A DNA stretch of 31,909 nucleotides from positions 1-31,909 of the forward strand of contig CAXMOO010000048.1 of NCBI GenBank assembly GCA_964195005.1. Direction: 5' to 3'. Origin of the DNA: JAUXLW01 sp964195005. GTDB taxonomy: Bacteria; Actinomycetota; Acidimicrobiia; Spongiisociales; SHLN01. Every line of letters starts with the position of its first letter. The stretch's first letter is position 1. Position numbers and translations under genes: made by a program. Below, one piece after another: positions 23,098 to 30,642 of the stretch. Below the pieces are notes generated by a model. The model searched no databases and was not told where the DNA came from. It saw nothing but the letters and a program-made list of their open reading frames with translations.

Positions 23098-24612
23098 ATG
23101 GCCGACTTGACAATCAACCACAAAGAAATTGCCGAGTCCATCCGGCGACACCTCGAGGATTGGACGCCTGAGATAGAGGCGGAGACCATCGGCTACGTCA
23201 CGTCGATCGGCGACGGCGTAGCCCGCGTCTCCGGGCTTCCCAATGCCATGGCCTCGGAAATGCTCGAGTTCCCTGGTGGGCTGTTCGGGGTAGCCCTCAA
23301 CCTGGAGGCGGACGACATCGGCACCGTGCTGATGGGCGAGTCTCATCACGTTCAGGAAGGCGCTCCGGTGAAGCAAACCGGGCGGGTGCTCTCGATCCCG
23401 GTCGGAGATGCCATGCTCGGCCGCGTGATTGACCCGCTTGGCGAGCCGCTTGACGGCAAAGGGCCCATCAGCGCAACGGAGACTCGCTTGCTGGAGGTCA
23501 TCGCCCCGTCGGTCGTAGAAAGGCAGCCCGTATCAGAGCCGCTGCAAACCGGAATCAAGGCGATCGACGGCATGATCCCCATCGGGCGGGGACAGCGAGA
23601 GCTCATCATCGGAGACCGCCAGACCGGTAAGACGGCCATCGCCGTTGACGCCATCATCAACCAGCGCGGCACCGGCGTGAAATGCATCTACGTGGCCATA
23701 GGTCAGAAAGCCTCCACCGTCGCCGAGGTCGTAGACACTCTGGAACGCCATGGTGCCATGGAGTTCACCGTGGTGGTCAACGCCTCGGCTGCTTCGCCGG
23801 CCGCGCACCAGATGTATGCCCCGTATGCCGGATCGGCCATAGGCCAGCACTGGATGTACAACGGTCAGCACGCACTCATCATCTTTGACGACCTGTCTAA
23901 GCAAGCTGTGGCGTATCGAGAGATTTCGCTTCTGCTGCGGCGGCCCCCGGGGCGTGAGGCCTACCCGGGTGATGTCTTCTACCTACACAGCCGGCTGCTC
24001 GAGCGTTGCGCAAAGTTGTCGGACGAGCTGGGGGGCGGGTCCATGACCGGTCTCCCGATCGTTGAGACAAAAGCAGGAGACGTTTCGGCCTACATCCCCA
24101 CCAACGTCATCTCGATCACCGATGGTCAGATCTTTCTCGAGACCGACCTCTTCTACTCCGGCGTGCGCCCTGCCATCAACGCCGGCATCTCGGTGTCGCG
24201 GGTCGGCGGTAACGCTCAGATCAAAGCGATGAAGAAGGTTGCCGGCCCATTGCGCTTGAATCTGGCGCAGTTTCGTGAACTGGAAGCCTTCGCCGAATTC
24301 GGCTCGGAACTCGATGCCGCCTCGCAAGCGCAGCTCGAAAGAGGCCGACGAGTGGTGCAAGTTCTCAAGCAGCCTCAGTACGAGCCGGTTCCGGTCGAGG
24401 AACAGGTGGTGGCGATCTACGCCGTCAACGAGGGCTACTTCGACGAAGTTCCTATCGCCGACGTTCTCCGGTTCGAAAAAGGCCTGCGCGAGTTCATGCA
24501 GAGTCGCTATGGCTCGCTCATGGCCTCGATAGCTGAGTCGGGGGAGCTCCCGGAAGGCGATTCGCTCACCCAGGCAGTTGAAGCGTTCGTCAAGACCTTC
24601 AGCTCGCACTAA
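23098..24612 (+). CDS. atpA: ATP synthase subunit alpha
   Basis: The non-catalytic F1 nucleotide-binding subunit, 504 residues. Seen: the N-terminal beta-barrel (IGYVTSIGDGVARVSGLPNAM), Walker A GDRQTGKT (172-179, K178), ALIIFDDLSKQAVAYR, and the arginine-finger region in ISVSRVGGNAQIKAMKKVAG. Length and motifs are standard. Its stop shares one base with the start of atpG. Confidence 0.98.
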   Translation: MADLTINHKEIAESIRRHLEDWTPEIEAETIGYVTSIGDGVARVSGLPNAMASEMLEFPGGLFGVALNLEADDIGTVLMGESHHVQEGAPVKQTGRVLSIPVGDAMLGRVIDPLGEPLDGKGPISATETRLLEVIAPSVVERQPVSEPLQTGIKAIDGMIPIGRGQRELIIGDRQTGKTAIAVDAIINQRGTGVKCIYVAIGQKASTVAEVVDTLERHGAMEFTVVVNASAASPAAHQMYAPYAGSAIGQHWMYNGQHALIIFDDLSKQAVAYREISLLLRRPPGREAYPGDVFYLHSRLLERCAKLSDELGGGSMTGLPIVETKAGDVSAYIPTNVISITDGQIFLETDLFYSGVRPAINAGISVSRVGGNAQIKAMKKVAGPLRLNLAQFRELEAFAEFGSELDAASQAQLERGRRVVQVLKQPQYEPVPVEEQVVAIYAVNEGYFDEVPIADVLRFEKGLREFMQSRYGSLMASIAESGELPEGDSLTQAVEAFVKTFSSH

Positions 24613-25496
24613 TGGCTAGCGCTGAGCTCCGATTAGTTCGCCGGCGGATACGCAGTGTCCAGTCGACGATGAAGATCACCTCGGCTATGGAGCTCATCGC
24701 CGCCTCTCGTATCGTCAAGGCCCAGTCCCGAGTCGAGGCTGCCCAGCCGTACACAAACAAGCTGGTAGAGGTGATCAGTAATGTGGGGGCGGCATCCGGG
24801 GGAGTCTCCCACCCACTTCTGGAGACCCGGGAGTTGAGCCACGCCGGGATCCTGGTGGTCACTTCGGATCGAGGACTGGCCGGTGCATACAACACCAACG
24901 TGATCCGCATGGCAGAGGCCCGGCTGATCGAATTGAACAACCAGCGGGTCGACCTTCGCCTCTACACCGTCGGCAAGAAGGCCGACAGCTATTTTCGGTA
25001 TCGGGGCTACCAAATCGAGCGGTCGTTCCTCGGTGTGACGGACACGCCCGGCTACGGAGATGCCCGTGCCGTCGCCAACACGATCCTCAACGACTACGCC
25101 CAGGAGACAGTTGACGCGGTCGAGGCATTTACCACTCGCTACGTTTCCGCGTTGACCCAAACTGCCTCACTGTGGCCGCTCCTGCCGATCCAGCCGCCGG
25201 AGCAGGCCGAGGGGGACGAGGAAGCCGTAACGGTGGGCTACAGCTACGAACCGAGTCCTGAGGCAATCCTGGATCGGCTATTGCCCCGCTATCTGGAGTC
25301 GAGTGTTTTCGGCATTCTTCTGGAGGCGTCTGCCGCCGAGCACGCCTCTCGACGCCGGGCCATGAAGGCCGCCACCGAGAATGCCGAAGAGCTAACCCGC
25401 ATCCTCAGCCGCCAGGCCAACCGGGCGCGCCAGGCTGAGATAACAACTGAGATTTCCGAGATCGTCGGTGGCGCCGAGGCGCTTTCCGTCGGGTAA
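24612..25496 (+). CDS. atpG: ATP synthase subunit gamma
   Basis: The central rotor shaft, 294 residues. The N-terminal helix starts LVRRRIRSVQSTMKITSAMELIAASRI, the middle holds VVTSDRGLAGAYNTNVIR, and the C-terminal helix reads EHASRRRAMKAATENAEEL to the end. The ATG overlaps the last base of atpA, a tight coupling. A short acidic insert (EQAEGDEEA, about residues 197-205) lies before the C-terminal helices. Confidence 0.97.
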   Translation: MASAELRLVRRRIRSVQSTMKITSAMELIAASRIVKAQSRVEAAQPYTNKLVEVISNVGAASGGVSHPLLETRELSHAGILVVTSDRGLAGAYNTNVIRMAEARLIELNNQRVDLRLYTVGKKADSYFRYRGYQIERSFLGVTDTPGYGDARAVANTILNDYAQETVDAVEAFTTRYVSALTQTASLWPLLPIQPPEQAEGDEEAVTVGYSYEPSPEAILDRLLPRYLESSVFGILLEASAAEHASRRRAMKAATENAEELTRILSRQANRARQAEITTEISEIVGGAEALSVG

Positions 25497-25512
25497 TGGG
25501 AGGAGAAGAAGA

Positions 25513-26922
25513 GTGAGTATCGGACGAATCGTCAAAGTGGCCGGGCCTGTCGTCGACGTGGAGTTCCCCCCCGACGAGCTGCCCGAGATCAACAACGCCC
25601 TCGAGGTGGATATTGAGCTCGGCGGAGAGACCGTCACCGTCGTGGCCGAGGTTGCCCAGCACCTCGGTGATTCGCTGATCCGCGCCGTTGCCATGCGGTC
25701 TACAGATGGGTTGGTACGCGGCGCCGAAGTCCGCGATACCGAGAGCCCGATAACAGTGCCGGTAGGGGAGCAAACGTTGGGTCATATTTTCAATGTCCTC
25801 GGTGAGCCACTCGATGTCGATCCGGAATCGCTGCACTTTGACGAGCGGTGGTCGATTCATCGTCCGCCGCCCGACTTTGACCAGCTCAGTCCGCAGCGGG
25901 AGATGTTCGAGACCGGAATCAAAGTCATCGATCTCCTCGAGCCGTACGTCAAGGGCGGAAAGATCGGCATGTTTGGAGGTGCCGGTGTTGGGAAGACCGT
26001 CGTCATTCAGGAAATGATTCACCGGGTCGCCACCGAGCATGGCGGTGTGTCGGTCTTCGCTGGTGTCGGCGAACGTACCCGGGAGGGCAACGACCTTTTC
26101 CGTGAGATGCAGGAGTCCGGGGTCATCAACAAAGCAGCCCTCGTTTTTGGACAAATGGACGAGCCCCCCGGCGTTCGCCTGCGGGTGGGCCTTTCCGCCC
26201 TCACCATGGCTGAGTACTTCCGCGACGAAATGGGCCAGGACGTGCTGCTCTTTGTCGACAACATCTTCCGCTTCACGCAGGCAGGGTCCGAAGTTTCCAC
26301 CCTCCTCGGCCGAATGCCGTCGGCGGTCGGCTACCAGCCAACGCTGGCAGACGAAATGGGGCTCCTGCAAGAGCGGATCACGTCTGTTGCCGGGAGGTCT
26401 ATCACGTCTCTGCAGGCAATTTATGTTCCCGCCGACGACATCACCGACCCTGCTCCGCATACGACGTTCGCTCACCTGGATGCCACGACGGTGTTGTCCC
26501 GGCAGATTTCGGAGCTGGGGATTTACCCGGCAGTCGATCCGCTCGACTCCACCAGCCGGATCCTCGACCCGCTGATCATCGGGGAAGAGCACTACCAGAC
26601 TGCGCGTGACGTGCAGCAGATCTTGCAGCGATACAAGGACCTGCAAGACATCATCGCCATTCTCGGCATAGATGAGCTGTCTGAGGAGGACAAGCTGATT
26701 GTGGCTAGAGCCCGTCGAATCCAGAGGTTCCTCTCGCAGCCCTTCTTTGTCGCCGAGCAATTCGTTGGGATTCCCGGCAAGACGGTTCCGCTCGAGGAGA
26801 CGATTCGAGGCTTCCGCATGGTCGTCGACGGCGAAGTCGATGAGTTGCCGGAGCAGGCTTTCTACATGGCCGGAGGCATGGACGACGTCTTTGCCAAAGC
26901 CAAGGAATTGCAGGACGCCTAA
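25513..26922 (+). CDS. atpD: ATP synthase subunit beta
   Basis: The catalytic F1 subunit. The GTG at 25513 with GGAGGAG upstream gives 469 residues starting SIGRIVKVAGPVVDVEF; a longer frame open upstream to 25468 overlaps atpG and is not needed. Motifs: Walker A GGAGVGKT (K161), GVGERTREGNDL with the catalytic Glu, LLFVDNIFRFTQAGSEVS, and SRILDPLIIGEEHY. Its TAA overlaps the ATG of a nine-codon reading frame that leads into atpC. Confidence 0.98.
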   Translation: MSIGRIVKVAGPVVDVEFPPDELPEINNALEVDIELGGETVTVVAEVAQHLGDSLIRAVAMRSTDGLVRGAEVRDTESPITVPVGEQTLGHIFNVLGEPLDVDPESLHFDERWSIHRPPPDFDQLSPQREMFETGIKVIDLLEPYVKGGKIGMFGGAGVGKTVVIQEMIHRVATEHGGVSVFAGVGERTREGNDLFREMQESGVINKAALVFGQMDEPPGVRLRVGLSALTMAEYFRDEMGQDVLLFVDNIFRFTQAGSEVSTLLGRMPSAVGYQPTLADEMGLLQERITSVAGRSITSLQAIYVPADDITDPAPHTTFAHLDATTVLSRQISELGIYPAVDPLDSTSRILDPLIIGEEHYQTARDVQQILQRYKDLQDIIAILGIDELSEEDKLIVARARRIQRFLSQPFFVAEQFVGIPGKTVPLEETIRGFRMVVDGEVDELPEQAFYMAGGMDDVFAKAKELQDA

Positions 26923-26938
26923 TGCCCCTGCAGGACGC
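26909..26938 (+). repeat. 10-bp direct repeat at the atpD-atpC junction
   Basis: TGCAGGACGC occurs at 26909-26918 (end of atpD) and again at 26929-26938, each followed shortly by TAATGCC. It looks like a small local duplication of the atpD end and creates the mini reading frame at 26922-26951. Confidence 0.6.
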
Positions 26939-26951
26939 GGGACACCAGTAA
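26922..26951 (+). other. Nine-codon reading frame coupling atpD to atpC
   Basis: An ATG that overlaps the atpD TAA opens a frame MPLQDAGHQ, whose TAA in turn overlaps the ATG of atpC (TAATG at both ends). It could let ribosomes pass from atpD to atpC, since atpC has no clear ribosome site of its own. It may equally be chance. Confidence 0.35.
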
Positions 26952-27304
26952 TGCCAGCCCCTTTCCAGGTCGACGTCGTTTCTCCCGAGGCAGTGGTTTG
27001 GTCGGGGGAGGCCGAGTTAGTGATTGCTCGCACCACGGAGGGGGATATCGGAATCATGGCCGAGCACGAGCCGACGATGGCGGTGCTGGCTACGGGCTCC
27101 GCGTCCATTCATACCGGCACCGAGACGGTGACGGTTGCGGTCCACGGCGGGTTTCTACAGATCTACCGCAATCAGGTGACCCTGCTGTCGGATCGGGCCG
27201 AGATAGTCGAAGGTAACGTTGACGAAGCTCGAGCCATGGCTGATACGCTCCGCGTGGCGGAGGAGGAAGATGCCGCGGATGAGACGGAAGGTCAGTCCGA
27301 ATAG
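26951..27304 (+). CDS. atpC: ATP synthase subunit epsilon
   Basis: ATG 26951 gives 117 residues. The N-terminal beta-sandwich is complete (FQVDVVSPEAVVWSGEAELVIARTTEGDIGIMAEHEPTMAVL, then VAVHGGFLQIYRNQVTLLSDRAE). The C-terminal part is short: one helix (VDEARAMADTLRVAEEE) and an acidic tail, where the E. coli protein (about 138 residues) has two helices. Short epsilon subunits are known in mycobacteria. Its last 13 bases overlap the end of a minus-strand small gene. Confidence 0.93.
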   Translation: MPAPFQVDVVSPEAVVWSGEAELVIARTTEGDIGIMAEHEPTMAVLATGSASIHTGTETVTVAVHGGFLQIYRNQVTLLSDRAEIVEGNVDEARAMADTLRVAEEEDAADETEGQSE

Positions 27305-27468
27305 CGACTGGCGGCGTGGGCCTGGGCTTCCATCCACGACCTCGGGAGCTCGATCTGGCCGTCTTCGATCACGTCGCGACCGGGCGTTCGGATCGCCGAA
27401 GCCGTAACGAAAACCACAAGCATCCAGGCTGCGCCGAGGCCAAAGGCCAGAAGGTGAGTCCAGTGCAT
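27292..27468 (-). CDS. Small single-helix membrane protein (58 residues)
   Basis: This short frame begins at ATG 27468 with GGAAAG about 7 bases upstream and ends at TGA 27292. The protein opens MHWTHLLAFGLGAAWMLVVF, a clear membrane helix (about 5-25), followed by a polar tail (IRTPGRDVIEDGQIELPRSW) and ends HAASRYSD. Codon use looks like that of true genes in the window. It converges on atpC and overlaps its end by 13 bases. arsR lies upstream on the same strand, 63 bp away, with an inverted repeat between. I do not recognise the family; being so short, it could still be a chance frame. Confidence 0.55.
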   Translation of the reverse strand: MHWTHLLAFGLGAAWMLVVFVTASAIRTPGRDVIEDGQIELPRSWMEAQAHAASRYSD

Positions 27469-27482
27469 CGCTAGCTTTCCGT

Positions 27483-27502
27483 TCGCTTATCTCTATAAGC
27501 GA
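27483..27502. repeat. Perfect 8-bp inverted repeat between arsR and the small membrane gene
   Basis: TCGCTTAT and ATAAGCGA flank the four bases CTCT. It lies downstream of arsR and 15 bp upstream of the 58-residue gene. As RNA it would form a stable hairpin, but no T run follows on either strand. It may be a terminator-like end for arsR or an operator. Confidence 0.5.
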
Positions 27503-27531
27503 GCCCAGCGCGGTCTCACCGTTGTGAGAGC

Positions 27532-27876
27532 CTAACTTCTAGCGGCCGTCCTGGGAAGGGTTTTTCGCGTTCTTGTGGTTAGCACCTCACGGAGCGCGTT
27601 GAAGCCTTCCTGGCGGAGATGAGCATAAACCCACTTGCCCCGCCGCTCCTTGTGGATTAGCTCAGCCTCCGCCAGCACTTTCAGATGATGGCTGACAGTT
27701 GGTTGGGAGAGGCCGAGGGGGCCTTCGAGGTCGCATCCGCAGATCTCACCCGATTCGGCGATCAAGCTGAGAAGCCGCACTCGCGCCGGATCTGAGAGGG
27801 CCTTGAAGCGACGAGCGGCCTCGACGGCATCGCTCTCACTCATGGCCGCGACGGTGATCGATGGACAGCATTCCAT
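27532..27876 (-). CDS. arsR: ArsR-family metalloregulator
   Basis: A winged-helix repressor of 114 residues from ATG 27876; another ATG at 27882 adds two residues and lies in the palindrome. Core: RRFKALSDPARVRLLSLI, the recognition helices GLSQPTVSHHLKVLAEAELI, and the wing ERRGKWVYAHL. Candidate As(III)/Sb(III) ligands are a Cys pair at the very N-terminus (MECC) and CGC in GEICGCDLE, a layout I recall from the Corynebacterium glutamicum ArsR with N-terminal paired cysteines. This argues against the downstream Met at 27843, which would lose the pair. It is divergent from arsI and should repress it, and itself, through the palindrome 27881-27904. Confidence 0.9.
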   Translation of the reverse strand: MECCPSITVAAMSESDAVEAARRFKALSDPARVRLLSLIAESGEICGCDLEGPLGLSQPTVSHHLKVLAEAELIHKERRGKWVYAHLRQEGFNALREVLTTRTRKTLPRTAARS

Positions 27877-27880
27877 ATTC

Positions 27881-27904
27881 ATATATTGACATATGTCAAT
27901 ATAT
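27881..27904. promoter_or_regulatory. Perfect 24-bp palindromic operator between arsR and arsI
   Basis: The half-site ATATATTGACAT is followed at once by its exact reverse complement. It sits in an AT-rich island in an otherwise GC-rich region, between two divergent genes, which is where ArsR dimers bind. It contains TTGACA on both strands, so bound repressor would cover the -35 elements. A possible -10 for arsI is TATACA (27914-27919), but its spacing to TTGACA is 22 bases, longer than usual. Confidence 0.75.
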
Positions 27905-27949
27905 ATGGCAAGCTATACATAGATGAACATCAATATGAGGGAGAAACCA

Positions 27950-28348
27950 ATGTCACGAGTGCAGCTGGCCCTGAATGTGAGCGATCTCGACGCTGCGGTC
28001 GACTTCTACACGAGGCTATTCGGTGAGAAGCCTGCCAAGCTCAAGCCCGACTACGCCAACTTCGCAATTGCCGAACCACCGCTCAAGCTGGTTCTGATCG
28101 CCGGCGAAGGCGCCGGCGGCACACTGAATCACCTCGGGGTGGAGGTGGGCAGCTCAGATGAGGTTGCCGAGGCCAATGCCAGGCTGGAAGCGGAGAACCT
28201 CGAGACGGCTCTCGAGGAGGACATCGCTTGTTGCTATGCCCGTCAGGACAAGGTCTGGGTGCACGATCCCGACAAGGCGCCGTGGGAGATCTATACCGTT
28301 CTCGAAGACGTCGAGCATCTGGAGAAGGCCACCACCGCCTGCTGCTAG
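27950..28348 (+). CDS. arsI: ArsI/CadI-type dioxygenase (organoarsenical C-As lyase)
   Basis: ATG 27950, with GAGGGAG 6 bases upstream, gives 132 residues of the vicinal-oxygen-chelate (glyoxalase) fold. ArsI enzymes cleave the C-As bond of trivalent organoarsenicals with Fe(II) and O2. Visible hallmarks: the presumed metal ligands Q5 (RVQLALNV), H61 (LNHLGVEV) and E113 (PWEIYTVL), and the As-binding pair C94-C95 in ACCYARQDKVWVHDPD. A second Cys pair closes the protein (C131-C132). CadI, a cadmium-induced relative, has the same outline, so the substrate is inferred. Divergent arsR supports an arsenic role. No arsM, arsC or arsenite pump is in the window. Confidence 0.87.
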   Translation: MSRVQLALNVSDLDAAVDFYTRLFGEKPAKLKPDYANFAIAEPPLKLVLIAGEGAGGTLNHLGVEVGSSDEVAEANARLEAENLETALEEDIACCYARQDKVWVHDPDKAPWEIYTVLEDVEHLEKATTACC

Positions 28349-28385
28349 TGTCCCGAATCGCACTGAGGAATCCGGGGGAGCGTCC

Positions 28386-29609
28386 CTAGACCAGGGCTCC
28401 GTTGGTCACGAAAAAGTTGCGCATCGAAGGGTCGCACCGCGCCAGGGTCCCGGTGAAGGTTCGTACGTCGCCGGTGTCGAGTAGGTCGGCGGTTGCCACC
28501 GGGAGGTGGACCACGGCGTCGATCTCGCGCCCCGCGAACATATCGTTGGTCAGGTTGTAGACGGCAAACACCGCTTTGGTTCCGGGCTCATCACCGAAGT
28601 CGCGATCATGGTCGAATCGGCGAAGCCGCTTGAGCTCGCCGGACCAACGCACACTCTTGCCCTCGTAGTCCGCCTCAAACATGTCGATCGTGTCGAAGCT
28701 GTAGTTGTCGGGGTGGAAGAGTCGCTCGGAGACCTCGGCTGCAGTTCCGGCGTCCTCCGGAACTGTGGGTAGTTGCTCTTCCTCGGCCTCGAGGCGCCTC
28801 CGGGTCTTGTCACGCCACGCTTTGAGCCCGAGGTCGGCCGGCACCTGTTTGCTGAGCTGTTCGAAGGCGTCGGCGGCTTCCTTGATATCTCCGTGCACGT
28901 AGCTCAGCTCTGCCTCCTGGGTCTTGCGGGCGAACTCGATCCACGGATCGCCCTCCGGGGTCTCTTGCTGGAGCTCGGCCAGGGCCTCTCCAGCATCTCC
29001 TGCCAGGCGAGTCGCCGCCGGGCGATCGAGCGCCGGCGCTTCTTTCGAGAGCACGCGGGCCAGAGACACCAGGCGCAGCAGTATCGACACCAGCTCGTCG
29101 GTATCCGAAGTGAACCCCTGCACCACCTCGATCTCCGTGTCGGAGACCGTGGCTCCCCGGTAGGCGGTGACCAGCTCGGAGATTGCCACCCGGCGGGCGG
29201 GCGTGAGAAAGGCTCGCACTTGCTCCGAATAGTCGCCCTTGATCATGATCTGCCTGTCAAAGAGCGGTTGGCCGACTTCGATGTCCTTGCCACCAAAGAA
29301 TCGGCTTATGGCGGCCAGCGGCGACTGGCGCGAGAGCTTCAACCCCAGCGCCAGGGAAGGCATTCTCAATCGATACCGCGTGTGGGTCTTGTCGTTTGAT
29401 TGGAACGTATTGATCCACACGGTGAAGCCGTCGATGGAGCCCCTCATAGACAGCTTGCCGGACAGAGCCGCGAAACCGTTCGTCGGCTTCAGCTCGATTC
29501 TGAGCCGGCGAGCTGCCTCGGCCCAAGCCGCATTTGCAGATTTGTGGCGGGACGTAATGAGAGCGACAACTGTGCCGGCGATCGCCAGGACCACAAACGG
29601 AGCGAACAT
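28386..29609 (-). CDS. Membrane-anchored protein of unknown function
   Basis: ATG 29609 (407 residues, GGAAAG just upstream) starts right at a membrane helix, MFAPFVVLAIAGTVVALITS; a longer frame upstream would run into korB. A globular alpha/beta part follows (about 30-180; RLRIELKPTNGFAALSGKL, YRLRMPSLALGLKL, GDYSEQVRAFLTPARR), then a helical segment rich in Ala, Glu and Lys resembling one or two tetratricopeptide-like repeats (ELSYVHGDIKEAADAFEQLSK), and a C-terminal beta-rich domain (about 300-407; SFDTIDMFEADYEGKSVRWSGEL, VFAVYNLTNDMFAG, VRTFTGTLARC). I do not recognise the family. It begins 31 bp after korB on the same strand and may share its transcript; its 3' end faces arsI 37 bp away. 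Confidence 0.75.
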   Translation of the reverse strand: MFAPFVVLAIAGTVVALITSRHKSANAAWAEAARRLRIELKPTNGFAALSGKLSMRGSIDGFTVWINTFQSNDKTHTRYRLRMPSLALGLKLSRQSPLAAISRFFGGKDIEVGQPLFDRQIMIKGDYSEQVRAFLTPARRVAISELVTAYRGATVSDTEIEVVQGFTSDTDELVSILLRLVSLARVLSKEAPALDRPAATRLAGDAGEALAELQQETPEGDPWIEFARKTQEAELSYVHGDIKEAADAFEQLSKQVPADLGLKAWRDKTRRRLEAEEEQLPTVPEDAGTAAEVSERLFHPDNYSFDTIDMFEADYEGKSVRWSGELKRLRRFDHDRDFGDEPGTKAVFAVYNLTNDMFAGREIDAVVHLPVATADLLDTGDVRTFTGTLARCDPSMRNFFVTNGALV

Positions 29610-29640
29610 CTTTCCAGCGTAGCGAGCCCGTGGGGTGCCT

Positions 29641-30642
29641 TTAGGGGACGTCCCAGGTGCCGTTGGAGCTGATGAGGGCCTGCATATCACCGGCTCCCGA
29701 CTCCTGGGCGTCGAGAATCTGCTTCTGCAGCTCCTCTCCGTAAGACGGCCGGATGACTTTGCGGAAGACCCCGATGGGGGTGGGGCCGTGCGGCCCGTGC
29801 GAGAGTCGGCTCAAAGCGAATGCGGTTGCGGGATCCTCCAAAGCGGGATCGTGAGTGTGAACGATATCCAGCCCATACTGCTCGACGTCAACGACGAAAG
29901 CCCTGCCTTCCTCGATGGCGACGCCCTTGGTGCCGCCATCGAAGAGGATCTTCTCACCGGCCTCGAGCCGAATCTGATTCGAATCGCGGGTGTCCTTATC
30001 GGTCAACTCTATGAAGGCCTTGTCGTTGAACACGTTGCAGTTCTGGTAGATCTCGACGAAAGCTGCCCCGGGATGCTCATGCGCCTGTTGAAGGATGTCC
30101 ATGGTGTGGTCGCGATCCATGTCGATGGTGCGGCTGACGAAAGTGGCCTCAGCCCCGAGGGCGAGACTCACCGGGTTGAACGGGTAATCGATGGAGCCGG
30201 TCGGGCTCGACTTGGTGCGCTTCCCCGTTTCGCTGGTCGGCGAGTATTGACCCTTCGTTAGCCCGTAGATCTGATTGTTGAACAACAGAATGTTGAGGTC
30301 GATGTTGCGGCGCAGGGCGTGAATCAGGTGGTTGCCGCCGATTGACAGCATGTCGCCATCGCCGCCCACCACCCACACCGAGAGCTCGGGCCGGCTGTTC
30401 GCCACCCCTGATGCAATAGCCGGCGCCCGACCGTGGATGCTGTGCATTCCGTACGTGTTCATGTAGTACGGGAAGCGAGAAGCGCAACCGATGCCGGAAA
30501 TAAACACGATGTTTTCGCGGGGGATGTCAAGCCCGGCCATGAAGTTCTGTACTGAGGAGAGAATCGTGTAGTCGCCACATCCAGGGCACCAACGCACGTC
30601 CTGGTCGGTTTGGAAGTCCTGGCGGGTGTGCGTACTCGTCAC
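29641..30642 (-). CDS. korB: 2-oxoacid:ferredoxin oxidoreductase, beta subunit
   Basis: The TPP-binding subunit of a KorAB-type enzyme that oxidises a 2-oxoacid (2-oxoglutarate in characterised close relatives) to the acyl-CoA with reduction of ferredoxin. The 333 residues show the cluster-binding WCPGCGDY (C19, C22), SGIGCASR, HGRAPAIASGV, the TPP/Mg motif VVGGDGDMLSIGGNH, and FNNQIYGLTKGQYSPTS, the last being typical of KorB. The GTG start overlaps the korA stop (GTGA). In actinobacteria such as Mycobacterium, KorAB serves as an alternative to 2-oxoglutarate dehydrogenase. Confidence 0.95.
   Translation of the reverse strand: MTSTHTRQDFQTDQDVRWCPGCGDYTILSSVQNFMAGLDIPRENIVFISGIGCASRFPYYMNTYGMHSIHGRAPAIASGVANSRPELSVWVVGGDGDMLSIGGNHLIHALRRNIDLNILLFNNQIYGLTKGQYSPTSETGKRTKSSPTGSIDYPFNPVSLALGAEATFVSRTIDMDRDHTMDILQQAHEHPGAAFVEIYQNCNVFNDKAFIELTDKDTRDSNQIRLEAGEKILFDGGTKGVAIEEGRAFVVDVEQYGLDIVHTHDPALEDPATAFALSRLSHGPHGPTPIGVFRKVIRPSYGEELQKQILDAQESGAGDMQALISSNGTWDVP

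Noticed and set aside
25405..27108. 567-residue open frame on the minus strand
   Set aside because: It lies wholly opposite atpD and its neighbours, which carry all ATP synthase motifs. Long antisense frames are common in GC-rich coding DNA, and its residues show no known motif.
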